DNA of 64,000 nucleotides, taken from Actinopolyspora saharensis. GTDB lineage: Bacteria > Actinomycetota > Actinomycetes > Mycobacteriales > Pseudonocardiaceae. Under the pieces are notes generated by a model that saw only the letters and a list, made by a program, of their open reading frames with translations, searched no databases and had not been told where the DNA came from. The position numbers were made by a program, and so were the translations under genes. Shown in pieces: positions 47,608-55,615 of the stretch. How positions within the stretch are numbered: the first letter of the stretch is position 1; every line of letters begins with the position of its first letter. The DNA lies in contig NZ_FNKO01000002.1 of assembly GCF_900100925.1 (NCBI RefSeq), forward strand, positions 1,488,001 through 1,552,000, given 5' to 3'.

Positions 47608-47767
47608 GTTCCGCGCGAAACGTTCTTTCTGGCTTTCTGGAGCGGTTCCAGGGTGACGGCCTCGCGCGAGGCGTTCGAAAGTGCCTGGGGGCTCTCACAC
47701 CGCCACTCGACCTCCACTCGACCGCCGCGACAGCCGAGCTGCCGGCGGTCGTTCACCAACCGAGGCG

Positions 47768-47915
47768 GTGGCGGCCGATGTATCCGGGTTCCGGGGCGTA
47801 GCTGTCCGGGTGGGCGGCGATGCCGATCAGGGCGGCGAGGTCCTGTTCGGCGAGGCTGGGGACGTGGGCGGCCTTCGTGGACCGGCTCAACGAGGGCGGC
47901 TGCGACCGCGCGTGA
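47768..47915 (+). pseudogene. Frameshifted DUF397 remnant
   Basis: In the 47608-48014 gap one frame reads VAVRVGGDADQGGEVLFGEA, and the neighbouring frame continues TWAAFVDRLNEGGCDRA and a stop (47913-47915). Together they match the C-terminal half of DUF397 proteins, e.g. the intact one at 48714-48917 (VGVRDAEDRSGGTLVLAPEV then WSAFVDRLREGG). A one-base frameshift near 47866 and the missing conserved N-terminus make it a pseudogene. Confidence 0.72.
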
Positions 47916-48014
47916 GGAGCGCGGCTGTTTGTCCACTGTGCTGCTCGCTGTCGGCTCGTGGCTGAGATCGTGAGCAGTGTGGACGTCGTTCTTCGAGGCC
48001 GTCAGAAGGTGATC

Positions 48015-48626
48015 ATGGGGAGCAGCAGTGGGGTGCGTCGTGGCGCCGCTGCCGTGAGTGGCTTGGTGCTGAGCGTTGTGCTGGCGGCGTGCTCCGGAGG
48101 TTCCGGGGCGCCGTCAGGTACGAGCCAGTCTGCGGATGCGTCCGGTTCGCAGGGTTCTTCGGAGGTGGACATCGCCAATCCGAAGGACGCTGCGGCTACG
48201 GATGTGTGCAGCTTGCTCTCCGCTAGAGCTGCTACCGAGCTCGGTCTCAGTCCGGAAGGTGAGAGAAAGTCCAGTCTCATTGACGAGAGCGATCCTGACT
48301 CGTGCTACTGGCAGGATCCTGGAGACAGAGCGACTAAGAGTAGGTTCAGGGTATTCGAGGGACGCTCGATCCAGTCCTACTATGAGAATCCTGGAGAATT
48401 CCAAGATTTCAAGAAATTGACAATTTCCGGGTATCCTGCTGCGCGAGCCAACAAGGGTGATCCTGTATCTGCTGGATCCTGCAACGTGTATCTAGCTACG
48501 CAGCAAAACCAGCTGGTAGCGACTTCTGCGCACGTCAGCGTCGAAGACACGGGCAAGGTCGATCCTTGTGCTAAGGCGAAGAAGGCGCTGAAGCTGTCGG
48601 TCTCGTCGTGGCCCGCGGCGGAGTGA
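48015..48626 (+). CDS. DUF3558 lipoprotein (first copy)
   Basis: 203 aa. Basic N-terminus, hydrophobic segment and lipobox (SGLVLSVVLAACSGG, Cys about residue 27) mark a lipoprotein. A Ser/Gly-rich linker leads to a DUF3558 domain with DIANPKDAAATDVCSLLSAR, SCYWQDPGDR, LTISGYPAARANKGDPVSAG and the end SVSSWPAAE, including conserved cysteines. It is paralogous to the protein at 49447-50064. DUF3558 proteins are common in Pseudonocardiales and mycobacteria; function unknown. GC content is visibly lower than in the flanks, especially 48290-48520. Confidence 0.88.
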   Translation: MGSSSGVRRGAAAVSGLVLSVVLAACSGGSGAPSGTSQSADASGSQGSSEVDIANPKDAAATDVCSLLSARAATELGLSPEGERKSSLIDESDPDSCYWQDPGDRATKSRFRVFEGRSIQSYYENPGEFQDFKKLTISGYPAARANKGDPVSAGSCNVYLATQQNQLVATSAHVSVEDTGKVDPCAKAKKALKLSVSSWPAAE

Positions 48627-48713
48627 GGCTTTAGGGCTCGGGTGAGTTGCGAGGTTTGTTGGGAGGGAGCGTAAGTCTTCCGAGGGGTTGTTCCGCGCAG
48701 CTACGGTTGGCTC

Positions 48714-48917
48714 ATGACCAGGGAGCTTCTGCCGAATGTGTGGCACGTGTCCAGTTGCAGCGCCAACGACGCGCACTGCGTCGAGGTCGCGTTGACCGCC
48801 GAGGCGGTCGGTGTGCGGGACGCCGAGGACCGGAGCGGCGGCACGCTGGTGCTCGCGCCGGAGGTCTGGTCGGCCTTCGTGGACCGGCTCAGGGAGGGTG
48901 GTCACGCCCGTTCGTGA
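48714..48917 (+). CDS. DUF397 protein (second copy)
   Basis: 67 aa, starting MTRELLPNVWHVSSCSANDA at 48714. It has the DUF397 pattern CVEVALTAEAVGVRDAEDRS then GGTLVLAPEVWSAFVDRLRE. No XRE-DUF5753 partner is adjacent, so it is an orphan. It lies between the first DUF3558 lipoprotein gene and the PE-like gene. Confidence 0.9.
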   Translation: MTRELLPNVWHVSSCSANDAHCVEVALTAEAVGVRDAEDRSGGTLVLAPEVWSAFVDRLREGGHARS

Positions 48918-49108
48918 GGGGCATGTGCGCGGTGTGCCCAGGGTGAGCTGATGATTGCTCCGTTCGAGTGATCGAAGTGCGGTATGGGCACCACGTTAGG
49001 GTGTCGATCGTCATAGTGCTGATGAGCCGATTCCGCTGACGCCGGGTGTGGTGATCGGGCAGGATGTGGCTCGGTTTCGGACCACAACCTTCGTGGGGGA
49101 GGTACGGC

Positions 49109-49441
49109 GTGACCCAAGGCGGGTTCCAGGTCGACAAGGAGGGCCTGAGCAAGGCCATCGAGCAGCTAGAAGACGCCCGTGACAAGGCCGATCAGCTGGC
49201 ACGTGAGGCGCTCCAGTTTGAGCCAGGAGAGCTTACAGCTGAAGACCAAAACACCAAAGAGGCTCGGGAGCTATTCCGGAAGCGTCTGGTCGGCACGGAT
49301 ACCTCGTTGCAGAGTGCTGCAGACGACATCGCTAAACAACTGCAAGAGAAGATCGACTCGTACAAAGCGGTCCTGGGGGAGTACGAGAAGGCCGAGGACA
49401 ACGCGGATGCCGCCACCCGGGACACCGAAAGGCAGAGCTGA
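49109..49441 (+). CDS. PE/WXG-like small helical protein
   Basis: 110 aa from the GTG at 49109 with a GGGGGAGG ribosome site. It is predicted to be an alpha-helical hairpin (GLSKAIEQLEDARDKADQLA; then SLQSAADDIAKQLQEKIDSY). No WXG motif or signal peptide is present. The gene order with DUF3558, PPE-like and EspG-like genes is that of type VII-secretion-associated loci, so it is probably the PE-like partner of the PPE-like protein downstream. It ends five bases before the next ATG. Confidence 0.7.
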   Translation: MTQGGFQVDKEGLSKAIEQLEDARDKADQLAREALQFEPGELTAEDQNTKEARELFRKRLVGTDTSLQSAADDIAKQLQEKIDSYKAVLGEYEKAEDNADAATRDTERQS

Positions 49442-49446
49442 CCGAC

Positions 49447-50064
49447 ATGACCTTCATTAGCGGATTTCGTCGTAGCATCGTGGCTGCAGGCGGTGTGACG
49501 TTGAGTGTTGTGCTGGCCGCTTGTTCTGGAGGAGCAGGCGACGAGTCGCCAGCGAGTGGGAGTCAGTCCACGGAGACGTCCAGCTCACAGACAACCCCGG
49601 GGGTGGACATTGCTAATCCGAAGGATGCCACGGCAGTTGATGTGTGCAGCTTGCTACCCGAAGAAGCCGCACAGAAACTCGGAGTTCAAGCGCAAGGCGA
49701 GAAAGAGTCTAATCTGACTAGCTCAGAGAGTTCTACAGAGCCTTGCGTCTGGGAAAGCGAGTACGGTGCTACCAGTGTCTCGCTTGCTCCTCTGTCGAAT
49801 AGTTCCATCAAGCAGTACCTCGATGGTTCGGATTCCTATTCCGACTTCAAGGAGTTGACCATATCAGGGCATCCCGCTGTTCGGGCCAACAGGAATGATC
49901 CGATGACTGGGGGAAGTTGCAATATATTCTTGGCTTCGAAGCAGGGTCAAGTCGTTCAATCCTACTCGAGGCTTAATTCCGAGGATACCGGAAACGTCGA
50001 TCCCTGTGTCAAGGCGAAGAGGACATTGGAGTTGTCGGTCTCGTCGTGGCCCGTGGCGAAGTGA
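49447..50064 (+). CDS. DUF3558 lipoprotein (second copy)
   Basis: 205 aa with a lipoprotein signal (VTLSVVLAACSGGAG, Cys about residue 26). The DUF3558 domain contains DIANPKDATAVDVCSLLPEE, PCVWESEYG, LTISGHPAVRANRNDPMTGG and SCNIFLA, and ends SVSSWPVAK. It is clearly paralogous to the protein at 48015-48626. It lies between the PE-like and PPE-like genes in one transcription unit. Codon use is less GC-biased than in the surrounding chromosome. Confidence 0.88.
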   Translation: MTFISGFRRSIVAAGGVTLSVVLAACSGGAGDESPASGSQSTETSSSQTTPGVDIANPKDATAVDVCSLLPEEAAQKLGVQAQGEKESNLTSSESSTEPCVWESEYGATSVSLAPLSNSSIKQYLDGSDSYSDFKELTISGHPAVRANRNDPMTGGSCNIFLASKQGQVVQSYSRLNSEDTGNVDPCVKAKRTLELSVSSWPVAK

Positions 50065-50076
50065 GAGGTGGGGGTA

Positions 50077-51387
50077 ATGTCTTCTGTTCCGCAGATGTGC
50101 TACATAAGTCAGGCTTTGCAGCTCCGCGCGAACATGGCCGGTTCCGCCGACGCAGAGAGTTTACCTTCTCCGGTCTGGAAGGCCACTGAGCGAGTGAGGA
50201 AGTCAGCGGAAGTTTTCAGGGATCTGAGTAGCGAGATAGATGCCGCGCTGAAGAAGGCCGAGCAAGCCCACACCGGCCGGGCGGCCGAGTCCGCCAATGC
50301 CTCGATCGCCGAGATCAAGCCGATCGCCGAGAACGCCGCGCAGACGGCCGATGAGATAAACACCAAGCTGGCCGAGCAGAACCAGAACCAGCACGAGACC
50401 TTCAACACCCTCCCCGCCAGGGGCGGCAGACTCTCGGATGGGCGCGCGACGCAGATGGAGCCGCCCGATAAGAACTGGGCCGAGCGCAACGGCGTGGACA
50501 ACATCCCCGGCCTCGGCTGGACCAGCGACTACGAGGACAAGCAGGCGCGCTTCCAGGCCACCAACGACGAGGCCGAGCAGGCGATGAGCCGCTACAACTC
50601 GCAGACCGCCAACACCACTCAGGCGGTTCCCGAGTTCAAACCGCCGGACGACTCCGGCCGCACCGGCAGCGACCAGGGCGACTACGGCCAGGGCGCCGGC
50701 GAGATCATGGACGGCACCTCCTACGGCAGCGGCTCCGGCTCGGCCGGAACCAGCTCGGCCTGGGCCTCCGCCCCGAGCGGTGCCGGAGCGGGTGCCGGCG
50801 CGGGCGCGGCTGGCTCCTACGCCTCCTCCGGATCGAACGCGGCAGCGAGCCCGGCCGGAACCGGCTCCGCCTGGTCCACCCCGCCGGGAACGGTGCGCGG
50901 CCCGGACGGCACCCTCTACCGCCAGGGCCCCGACGGCAGCTGGCAGCGGCAGAACCCCTACAACGGGCGCTGGGCCCCAGCCCCGCAAGGCCCTCCGGGA
51001 GGCGCGGCCTCGGGTGGCGGTGCTCGCGGCGGAGGCGCGGCCCCGCGCGGCGGCGCGAGCGCGGGCGGACGCGCGGGCGGCGGCTTCGGCCCCCGCGGCA
51101 GCGGCAGCTCGGAACTGGCCCCCGGCGGACGCTCCGGCACCGGCTCCTTCGGCCCCAAGGGCAGCGGCACCACCCCCACCACGGCAGGCGGCGGAGCCTC
51201 CGGAGGCGGTCGCGGCAACGGCATGATGCGCGGCGCGGGCGGCGCGGGCGGAGCCCAGCAGGGCGGCGAGGAAGAGGAGCACGAGCGTCCCAGCTGGCTG
51301 ATGGAAACCGAGGACGTGTTCACCAACGACATGCAACGCGTCGCCCCGCCCGTCATCGGCGAAACCCCCTACGAGCAGGGCAACTGA
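50077..51387 (+). CDS. PPE-like protein with Gly/Ala-rich C-terminal domain
   Basis: 436 aa from the ATG at 50077 (GGTGGGGG ribosome site; an in-frame GTG three codons upstream is an alternative). The first ~200 residues are helical (SGKAT-type coiled segments such as AESANASIAEIKPIAENAAQ and YEDKQARFQATNDEAEQAMS) and resemble the PPE/WXG fold. The middle and C-terminal parts are Gly/Ser/Ala-rich (residues 210-400), with a YRQGPDGSWQRQNPYNGRW segment. An acidic end contains WLMETEDVFTNDMQRVAPPV. Proteins of this layout are type VII secretion substrates; EspG-like chaperone is next. Confidence 0.75.
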   Translation: MSSVPQMCYISQALQLRANMAGSADAESLPSPVWKATERVRKSAEVFRDLSSEIDAALKKAEQAHTGRAAESANASIAEIKPIAENAAQTADEINTKLAEQNQNQHETFNTLPARGGRLSDGRATQMEPPDKNWAERNGVDNIPGLGWTSDYEDKQARFQATNDEAEQAMSRYNSQTANTTQAVPEFKPPDDSGRTGSDQGDYGQGAGEIMDGTSYGSGSGSAGTSSAWASAPSGAGAGAGAGAAGSYASSGSNAAASPAGTGSAWSTPPGTVRGPDGTLYRQGPDGSWQRQNPYNGRWAPAPQGPPGGAASGGGARGGGAAPRGGASAGGRAGGGFGPRGSGSSELAPGGRSGTGSFGPKGSGTTPTTAGGGASGGGRGNGMMRGAGGAGGAQQGGEEEEHERPSWLMETEDVFTNDMQRVAPPVIGETPYEQGN

Positions 51388-51615
51388 CGTGAGGACGTCG
51401 GCTCGGTCCGCGCGGCGGTGCGAGTTGCCGGGGCGGATGCTCCGGCGCCGTCGCGCCGAAGGGCTGCTTCGGGCGGCCGGAGCGGACGACACCGGGCGAA
51501 GCGGTGCCGATCACCGGCACCGCGAGCGGTCGGGCGCTCCCCCGCGGCACGGCCGCTCGCCGTCCTCGCGGCGGGGACGACGCGTGGCAGGAACGAGCGA
51601 AAAAAGCGGAAAGTG

Positions 51616-52440
51616 ATGGCGCGCAACCAGATCTCGATCAGCCCGGTGGCAGCGGCCTACCTGTGCGAGCGCTACGACATGCGCCCGCACCCGATGCTGC
51701 GCATCGGGACACTGCCCGGCGAGCCGGACGAGCAGCAGCGACGCGAAGCCAGTGACCAGGGGCGACGCGAACTCCAACAGCAGGGGATGATCGACACCGA
51801 CGAGGTGCACCCCTTCCTGGACGACGCCTGGCACCTGCTGGCGCACCCACCGCTGGCGCTCGGGATCGCGGTGCTCGACCGCAGGCGCGAGAACTTCAAC
51901 GCCGTGCTGGTCGAGCAGGGGCGCAACACCTTCCAGGCCTACCAGGTCGACGGGGAGGACAACGAGACACTGCACGACATCGTGCTCGCCCGGCACGACC
52001 AGGGCGGGGTGACCGGCAACGCGGTCAACCTGCTCGGCGAGCTCAAACTCGCCCCCGGCGGCTCGGCCAGCCTGCCCACGGAACTGCTGCAGCACGCGGG
52101 CGACCGCATGTCGGCCGACCCGAGCGGCAGCGCGCTGACCGCCCTGTCCGCCGCAGGGGTGCGCAGGGACGACGCCCAGGTGCTCGCCAAGGCGATCAGC
52201 GCGGAACGCCGCATGGAAGCCCTGATCACCGTCCGCCTCTTCGACCAGCGGGTCCGCCGGACGCACGCGCTGCCGTTCGGCCTGCAGGTGTTCACCACCG
52301 CGGACGGCTCCTACATGACCCAGCGCAAGCCCGGAGGCGACGGCCGCGAGTGGTACACCATGGCCCCCGCGGACGGGCGCAAGATCGCGGCCAAGATCGA
52401 CGAGATGATCCAGCAGCTGCGCGCCTCCCTGCAGCGGTAG
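51616..52440 (+). CDS. EspG-like ESX secretion-associated protein
   Basis: 274 aa from the ATG at 51616 with a GGAAAG ribosome site. It carries the ESX-associated EspG-family pattern: ISPVAAAYLCERYDMRPHPM near the start, then DEVHPFLDDAWHLLAHPPLA, AISAERRMEALITVRLFDQR and the end DGRKIAAKIDEMIQQLRASL. EspG proteins are cytoplasmic chaperones that bind PE-PPE pairs and keep them soluble for export, which fits the upstream PE-like/PPE-like genes. No type VII core genes (EccC etc.) are present in the window. Confidence 0.82.
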   Translation: MARNQISISPVAAAYLCERYDMRPHPMLRIGTLPGEPDEQQRREASDQGRRELQQQGMIDTDEVHPFLDDAWHLLAHPPLALGIAVLDRRRENFNAVLVEQGRNTFQAYQVDGEDNETLHDIVLARHDQGGVTGNAVNLLGELKLAPGGSASLPTELLQHAGDRMSADPSGSALTALSAAGVRRDDAQVLAKAISAERRMEALITVRLFDQRVRRTHALPFGLQVFTTADGSYMTQRKPGGDGREWYTMAPADGRKIAAKIDEMIQQLRASLQR

Positions 52441-52541
52441 GCACCGCGACCGAGCGAGGCGGGGCGCCGAGCCGCGGAACCGAGCGGTCCCGGTCCGGTG
52501 GGGGTTCACCAGCCGGAGCCACTCAACTGGGATTAAAGGAC

Positions 52542-52560
52542 TTTCATCTCCGTTTCATCC
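52542..52560 (+). promoter_or_regulatory. Direct-repeat site upstream of the two-component locus
   Basis: TTTCATCTCCGTTTCATCC, two TTTCATC half-sites at 11-bp spacing, 34 bp before the start of the small exported protein gene. The same arrangement is at 55004-55022. Direct repeats at one helical turn are typical of OmpR-family response regulator sites. Confidence 0.7.
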
Positions 52561-52594
52561 CATCCCCGCCCGCACCGGTCCAGAGTGGTGAAAC

Positions 52595-52900
52595 ATGAGA
52601 TCGACATCGCGGACCGCCCTGCTGGTTGCGGCCCTCGTGCTGCCCGCCGCGGCCGTGCTCGGCGTCTACGCGCTGAGCAGTTCGCCCAGGCAGCCCGAGG
52701 TGCCGGAACGGGTCCGCGTCGTCCACACCTCCACGGAAGCACCGTCGTCCCCCCCGAACTCCTCGAAATCCCCGAGCACCCGACCGACCTCGGGACCTGC
52801 CTCGCGGCCACCGCCCCCGCCGGAGGACGATGAACGCGGCGACGAGGACGAGCTCGGCCCACCCGTCCCCGACGACGATCGCGACGATGACGAGGAGTGA
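52595..52900 (+). CDS. Small exported protein with acidic tail
   Basis: 101 aa, not assigned to a family. The N-terminal hydrophobic segment (TALLVAALVLPAAAVLGVYA) is a signal peptide or anchor. Then come a Ser/Pro/Thr-rich linker and a tail in which Asp and Glu dominate (DDERGDEDELGPPVPDDDRD). Its 3' end overlaps the histidine kinase start by 14 bp. A direct-repeat regulator site lies directly upstream. It may be the periplasmic accessory or signal-binding partner of the kinase; this is inference from context. Confidence 0.7.
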   Translation: MRSTSRTALLVAALVLPAAAVLGVYALSSSPRQPEVPERVRVVHTSTEAPSSPPNSSKSPSTRPTSGPASRPPPPPEDDERGDEDELGPPVPDDDRDDDEE

Positions 52901-54326
52901 GTCGACACGCCGCCGCGGCCCCCGCATGCCCGCCCGGGTACGGATCATGGCGTGGCTGCTGCTGGTGCTCGTGGTGGTGCTCGGCACCGTTGTGCTGCTG
53001 GTGCGCCAGCACCTGCACAACCGGGCCACCGAACGGGTGACGACCTCCCTGGAGCAGGAGGTCGGCGAGTTCGCCAGGTTCGCCGCTGAGGGCGGCGCCG
53101 CGGCGGGCTCGTCTACCGATCCGGAGAAGCTGTTCCGGGCCTATCTGAGCAACCAGTACCCGGACGCCTCGGAAGCGCTGATCGGGGTGTGGCGGGGACA
53201 GGACGGTCCGCGAGCGCTTCCTCAGGCCCAGGACGGCGGGATCAAACGCATCGTGGGGGACCCGGCGCTGTTGCGGCGGATCACCACGAGTACCGCGAGC
53301 TTCGGAACGGAACGAACCGAAGCCGGCCCGATGCGCTGGGCACGGGTACGTGCCCTGACCGGTGGACAACAGCGGGCCTGGTTCGTCGTCGCCAGGTTCA
53401 CCAGCGAGGACACCGCGCAGGTCAACCGGGTAGTCCGGACGCTGGTGCTGGTCAGCGGCATCGGAGTCGTGCTGGCCGCCGTGGCGGCCTGGCTTGTCGC
53501 TGGGGCGATCCTCGCCCCGGTGCGCCAGGTGCGTCGACTCGCGGCCGAGCTGGGTGAACGGGACCTGACGCAGCGCATCCCCGTTGAGGGGCGTGACGAC
53601 ATCGCCGCGCTGGCCGAGCAGTTCAACGGGATGCTGGATCGCCTGCAGGAGGCGTTCGCCGCCCAGCGGGAGTTCGTCGACGACGCCAGCCACGAGCTGC
53701 GTACCCCGATCACGATTCTGCGCGGCAACCTGGAGCTGCTCGGTCCGGACCCCGAGGAGCGCGAGGAGGTGGTCCGGCTGTGCACCGACGAGCTGGACCG
53801 GATGGGTCGACTGGTGGAGGACCTGCTGGTTCTGGCCAAAGTGGACCGCCCTGACTTCGTCACCCCGGAGCGGACCTCAGTGATCGAGCTGATCAGCGAC
53901 ATCGACGCCAAGGTTCGAACTCTGGGCGATCGGCGCTGGATCCTGGAGCACATCGCCGACGGGGAGGTGCTCGTGGACCCGCAGCGGCTGACCCAGGCCG
54001 TGGTTCAGCTGGCGCAGAACGCCGTCCAACACACCGAGCAGGGCTCCGCGATACGGCTGGGCTGCGCGCTGAAAGCGGGCAGGCTGACGCTGTGGGTCAG
54101 CGACAACGGCCCCGGAATCGAGCGGACACAACTCGCCCGGATCTTCGAGCGCTTCGCGCACGGCAGCGAGCGCAGCGGTGGTGCCGGACTCGGACTGTCC
54201 ATAGTGCGCGCCATCGCCGAGGCCCATAACGGGCAGGTGCGCGTCCGTTCGGAGGACGGGGCGATTTTCGAGATCGAGATCCCCGTTCCGACCCCGGACG
54301 AACGCAGTGAGGAGCCCTGTTCATGA
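52887..54326 (+). CDS. Sensor histidine kinase (EnvZ/OmpR-pair type)
   Basis: 479 aa if started at the ATG at 52887; another in-frame ATG lies 19 codons upstream. Two membrane helices (IMAWLLLVLVVVLGTVVLLV and VLVSGIGVVLAAVAAWLVAG) flank a ~150-residue sensor domain. HAMP follows, with LAPVRQVRRLAAEL. The H-box is FVDDASHELRTPITILRGNL, the N-box is QLAQNAVQHTEQGS, and the G-boxes are VSDNGPGIE and GAGLGLSIVRAIAEAHNGQV. Its stop overlaps the response regulator start (ATGA). Confidence 0.95.
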   Translation: MTRSESTRRRGPRMPARVRIMAWLLLVLVVVLGTVVLLVRQHLHNRATERVTTSLEQEVGEFARFAAEGGAAAGSSTDPEKLFRAYLSNQYPDASEALIGVWRGQDGPRALPQAQDGGIKRIVGDPALLRRITTSTASFGTERTEAGPMRWARVRALTGGQQRAWFVVARFTSEDTAQVNRVVRTLVLVSGIGVVLAAVAAWLVAGAILAPVRQVRRLAAELGERDLTQRIPVEGRDDIAALAEQFNGMLDRLQEAFAAQREFVDDASHELRTPITILRGNLELLGPDPEEREEVVRLCTDELDRMGRLVEDLLVLAKVDRPDFVTPERTSVIELISDIDAKVRTLGDRRWILEHIADGEVLVDPQRLTQAVVQLAQNAVQHTEQGSAIRLGCALKAGRLTLWVSDNGPGIERTQLARIFERFAHGSERSGGAGLGLSIVRAIAEAHNGQVRVRSEDGAIFEIEIPVPTPDERSEEPCS

Positions 54327-54985
54327 GCAAGATCCTGATCGTCGAGGACGAGGACCGCATCGCGCGGTTCATCGAGAAGGGGCTCTCCGCCAACGGTTTC
54401 GCCGCCACGGTGGTCGGCGACGGGCAGAGCGCGCTGCACTACGCGATCACCGGTGACTTCGACCTGGTCGTGCTCGACCTCCGGCTGCCCGACCAGGACG
54501 GGTTCGTCGTGCTGCGCAGGATGCGGGACCAGCGCGTCAACATCCCCGTGGTCATCCTGACCGCGAGGGACACGGTGCACGACACCGTCGCGGGGTTGGA
54601 AGGTGGAGCCGATGACTACATGACCAAGCCGTTCCGGTTCGAGGAGCTGCTCGCGCGGGTCCGGCTGCGGTTGCGCTCCTCGGACGGCGCCGCCGAGACG
54701 ACCGCGCTGAGCAACGGGGAACTCTCCCTGGACCTGCGCTCCCGGCGCGCCCGGATCGCGGACACCACGGTGGATCTCACGGCGCGCGAGTTCGCGATGC
54801 TGGAGCTGTTTCTGCGGCATCCAGGTCAGGTGCTCTCGCGGGAGCAGATCCTTTCGCACGTGTGGGGGTACGACTTCGATCCCGGATCGAACATCGTGGA
54901 CGTCTACGTGCGGGCGCTGCGCCGCAAGATCGGGGCCGAGCGCATCGGAACGGTCCGCGGGATGGGCTACCGGCTCGGGAAGTGA
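54323..54985 (+). CDS. OmpR-family response regulator
   Basis: 220 aa. The receiver domain starts SKILIVEDEDRIARFIEKGL, the phosphoacceptor is Asp in LVVLDLRLPDQDG, and the conserved Lys is in GADDYMTKPFRFEEL. The C-terminal winged-helix DNA-binding domain contains ARIADTTVDLTAREFAMLEL and VLSREQILSHVWGYDFDPGS, ending VRGMGYRLGK. It is the partner of the kinase just upstream. The duplicated TTTCATC direct repeats before the two small exported protein genes are its likely targets. Confidence 0.96.
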   Translation: MSKILIVEDEDRIARFIEKGLSANGFAATVVGDGQSALHYAITGDFDLVVLDLRLPDQDGFVVLRRMRDQRVNIPVVILTARDTVHDTVAGLEGGADDYMTKPFRFEELLARVRLRLRSSDGAAETTALSNGELSLDLRSRRARIADTTVDLTAREFAMLELFLRHPGQVLSREQILSHVWGYDFDPGSNIVDVYVRALRRKIGAERIGTVRGMGYRLGK

Positions 54986-55003
54986 CCAACCGGGTGAAGA
55001 CCC

Positions 55004-55022
55004 TTTCATCCCGGTTTCAGCC
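55004..55022 (+). promoter_or_regulatory. Direct-repeat site upstream of the Asp/Arg-repeat gene
   Basis: TTTCATCCCGGTTTCAGCC, matching the site at 52542-52560 in 16 of 19 positions with the same 11-bp spacing, 66 bp before the TTG start of the next gene. Confidence 0.7.
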
Positions 55023-55087
55023 CTTCGTCAGGTCCGTGGCGGAGCCTCGTGGTTGTCGGCGCAAGCACGGAAGAGAAGGGGAAGACC

Positions 55088-55450
55088 TTGCGCAACAAGA
55101 AGCGGATTTGGGTCGTGGCCGCGGTGACGAGCGCGTTGGGAATCGGTGGTGCGGGGTTGGCCCTCGCCGCTGAGGGCGCTTCGAACGCACCGCAGCCCTC
55201 CGGAGGGCAGAACGGTGCTGTTACCAGGGACGACGACCGTGACGACCGTCGAGACGACCGCGATGGCCGAGATGACCGGGGTGACCGGGACGATGACCGG
55301 GACGACCGGGACGACCGGGACGACCGGGACGACCGTGACGACCGTGACGACCGTGACGACCGTGACGACCGTCGAGACGACCACGATGACCGGAATGATC
55401 AGGATGACCGTGATGATCGGGATGACCGTGATGACGGCCGCGACGACTGA
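55088..55450 (+). CDS. Exported Asp/Arg-repeat protein
   Basis: 120 aa from a TTG at 55088 (GAAGGGGAAG upstream); a GTG 13 codons earlier is an alternative. A signal peptide (IWVVAAVTSALGIGGAGLAL, cleavage near AAEG) is followed by a ~75-residue tail made almost only of Asp and Arg in DDRDDR-type repeats, encoded by 9-bp units (GACGACCGG/GACGACCGT variants, about 55226-55445). The tail would be a disordered polyampholyte able to bind metal ions or surfaces. It follows the two-component genes and shares their candidate regulator site. Confidence 0.72.
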   Translation: MRNKKRIWVVAAVTSALGIGGAGLALAAEGASNAPQPSGGQNGAVTRDDDRDDRRDDRDGRDDRGDRDDDRDDRDDRDDRDDRDDRDDRDDRDDRRDDHDDRNDQDDRDDRDDRDDGRDD

Positions 55451-55561
55451 TCCGCTCCGGACCGCTGTCAAGTCGGTGTGACACCGGCCCGTCGGGGCAG
55501 GCGTGTACAGCGCCCCGGCGGGCCGACAGCGTCGAAACGTCTCGAGCAGGCCGGCCCGGTC

Positions 55562-55615
55562 AGGTCAGCCCGAGCAGGTCAGCCCGAGCAGGTCAGCCCG
55601 AGCAGGTCAGCCCGG
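55562..55615. repeat. 14-bp tandem repeat at the 3' end of the TetR gene
   Basis: Nearly four copies of AGGTCAGCCCGAGC at 55562, 55576, 55590 and 55604. The repeat spans the TetR-family stop codon at 55593, so it sets the last residues of that protein. The unit is not a multiple of three, so copy-number change would alter the C-terminus. Confidence 0.93.

Noticed and set aside
44958..47936. 992-codon minus-strand frame opposite the acyl-CoA dehydrogenase gene
   Set aside because: Composition is that of an antisense GC-rich frame, and it overlaps two well-supported genes.
55226..55445. CRISPR-like array
   Set aside because: The 9-bp units are contiguous without spacers and encode an Asp/Arg protein tail.
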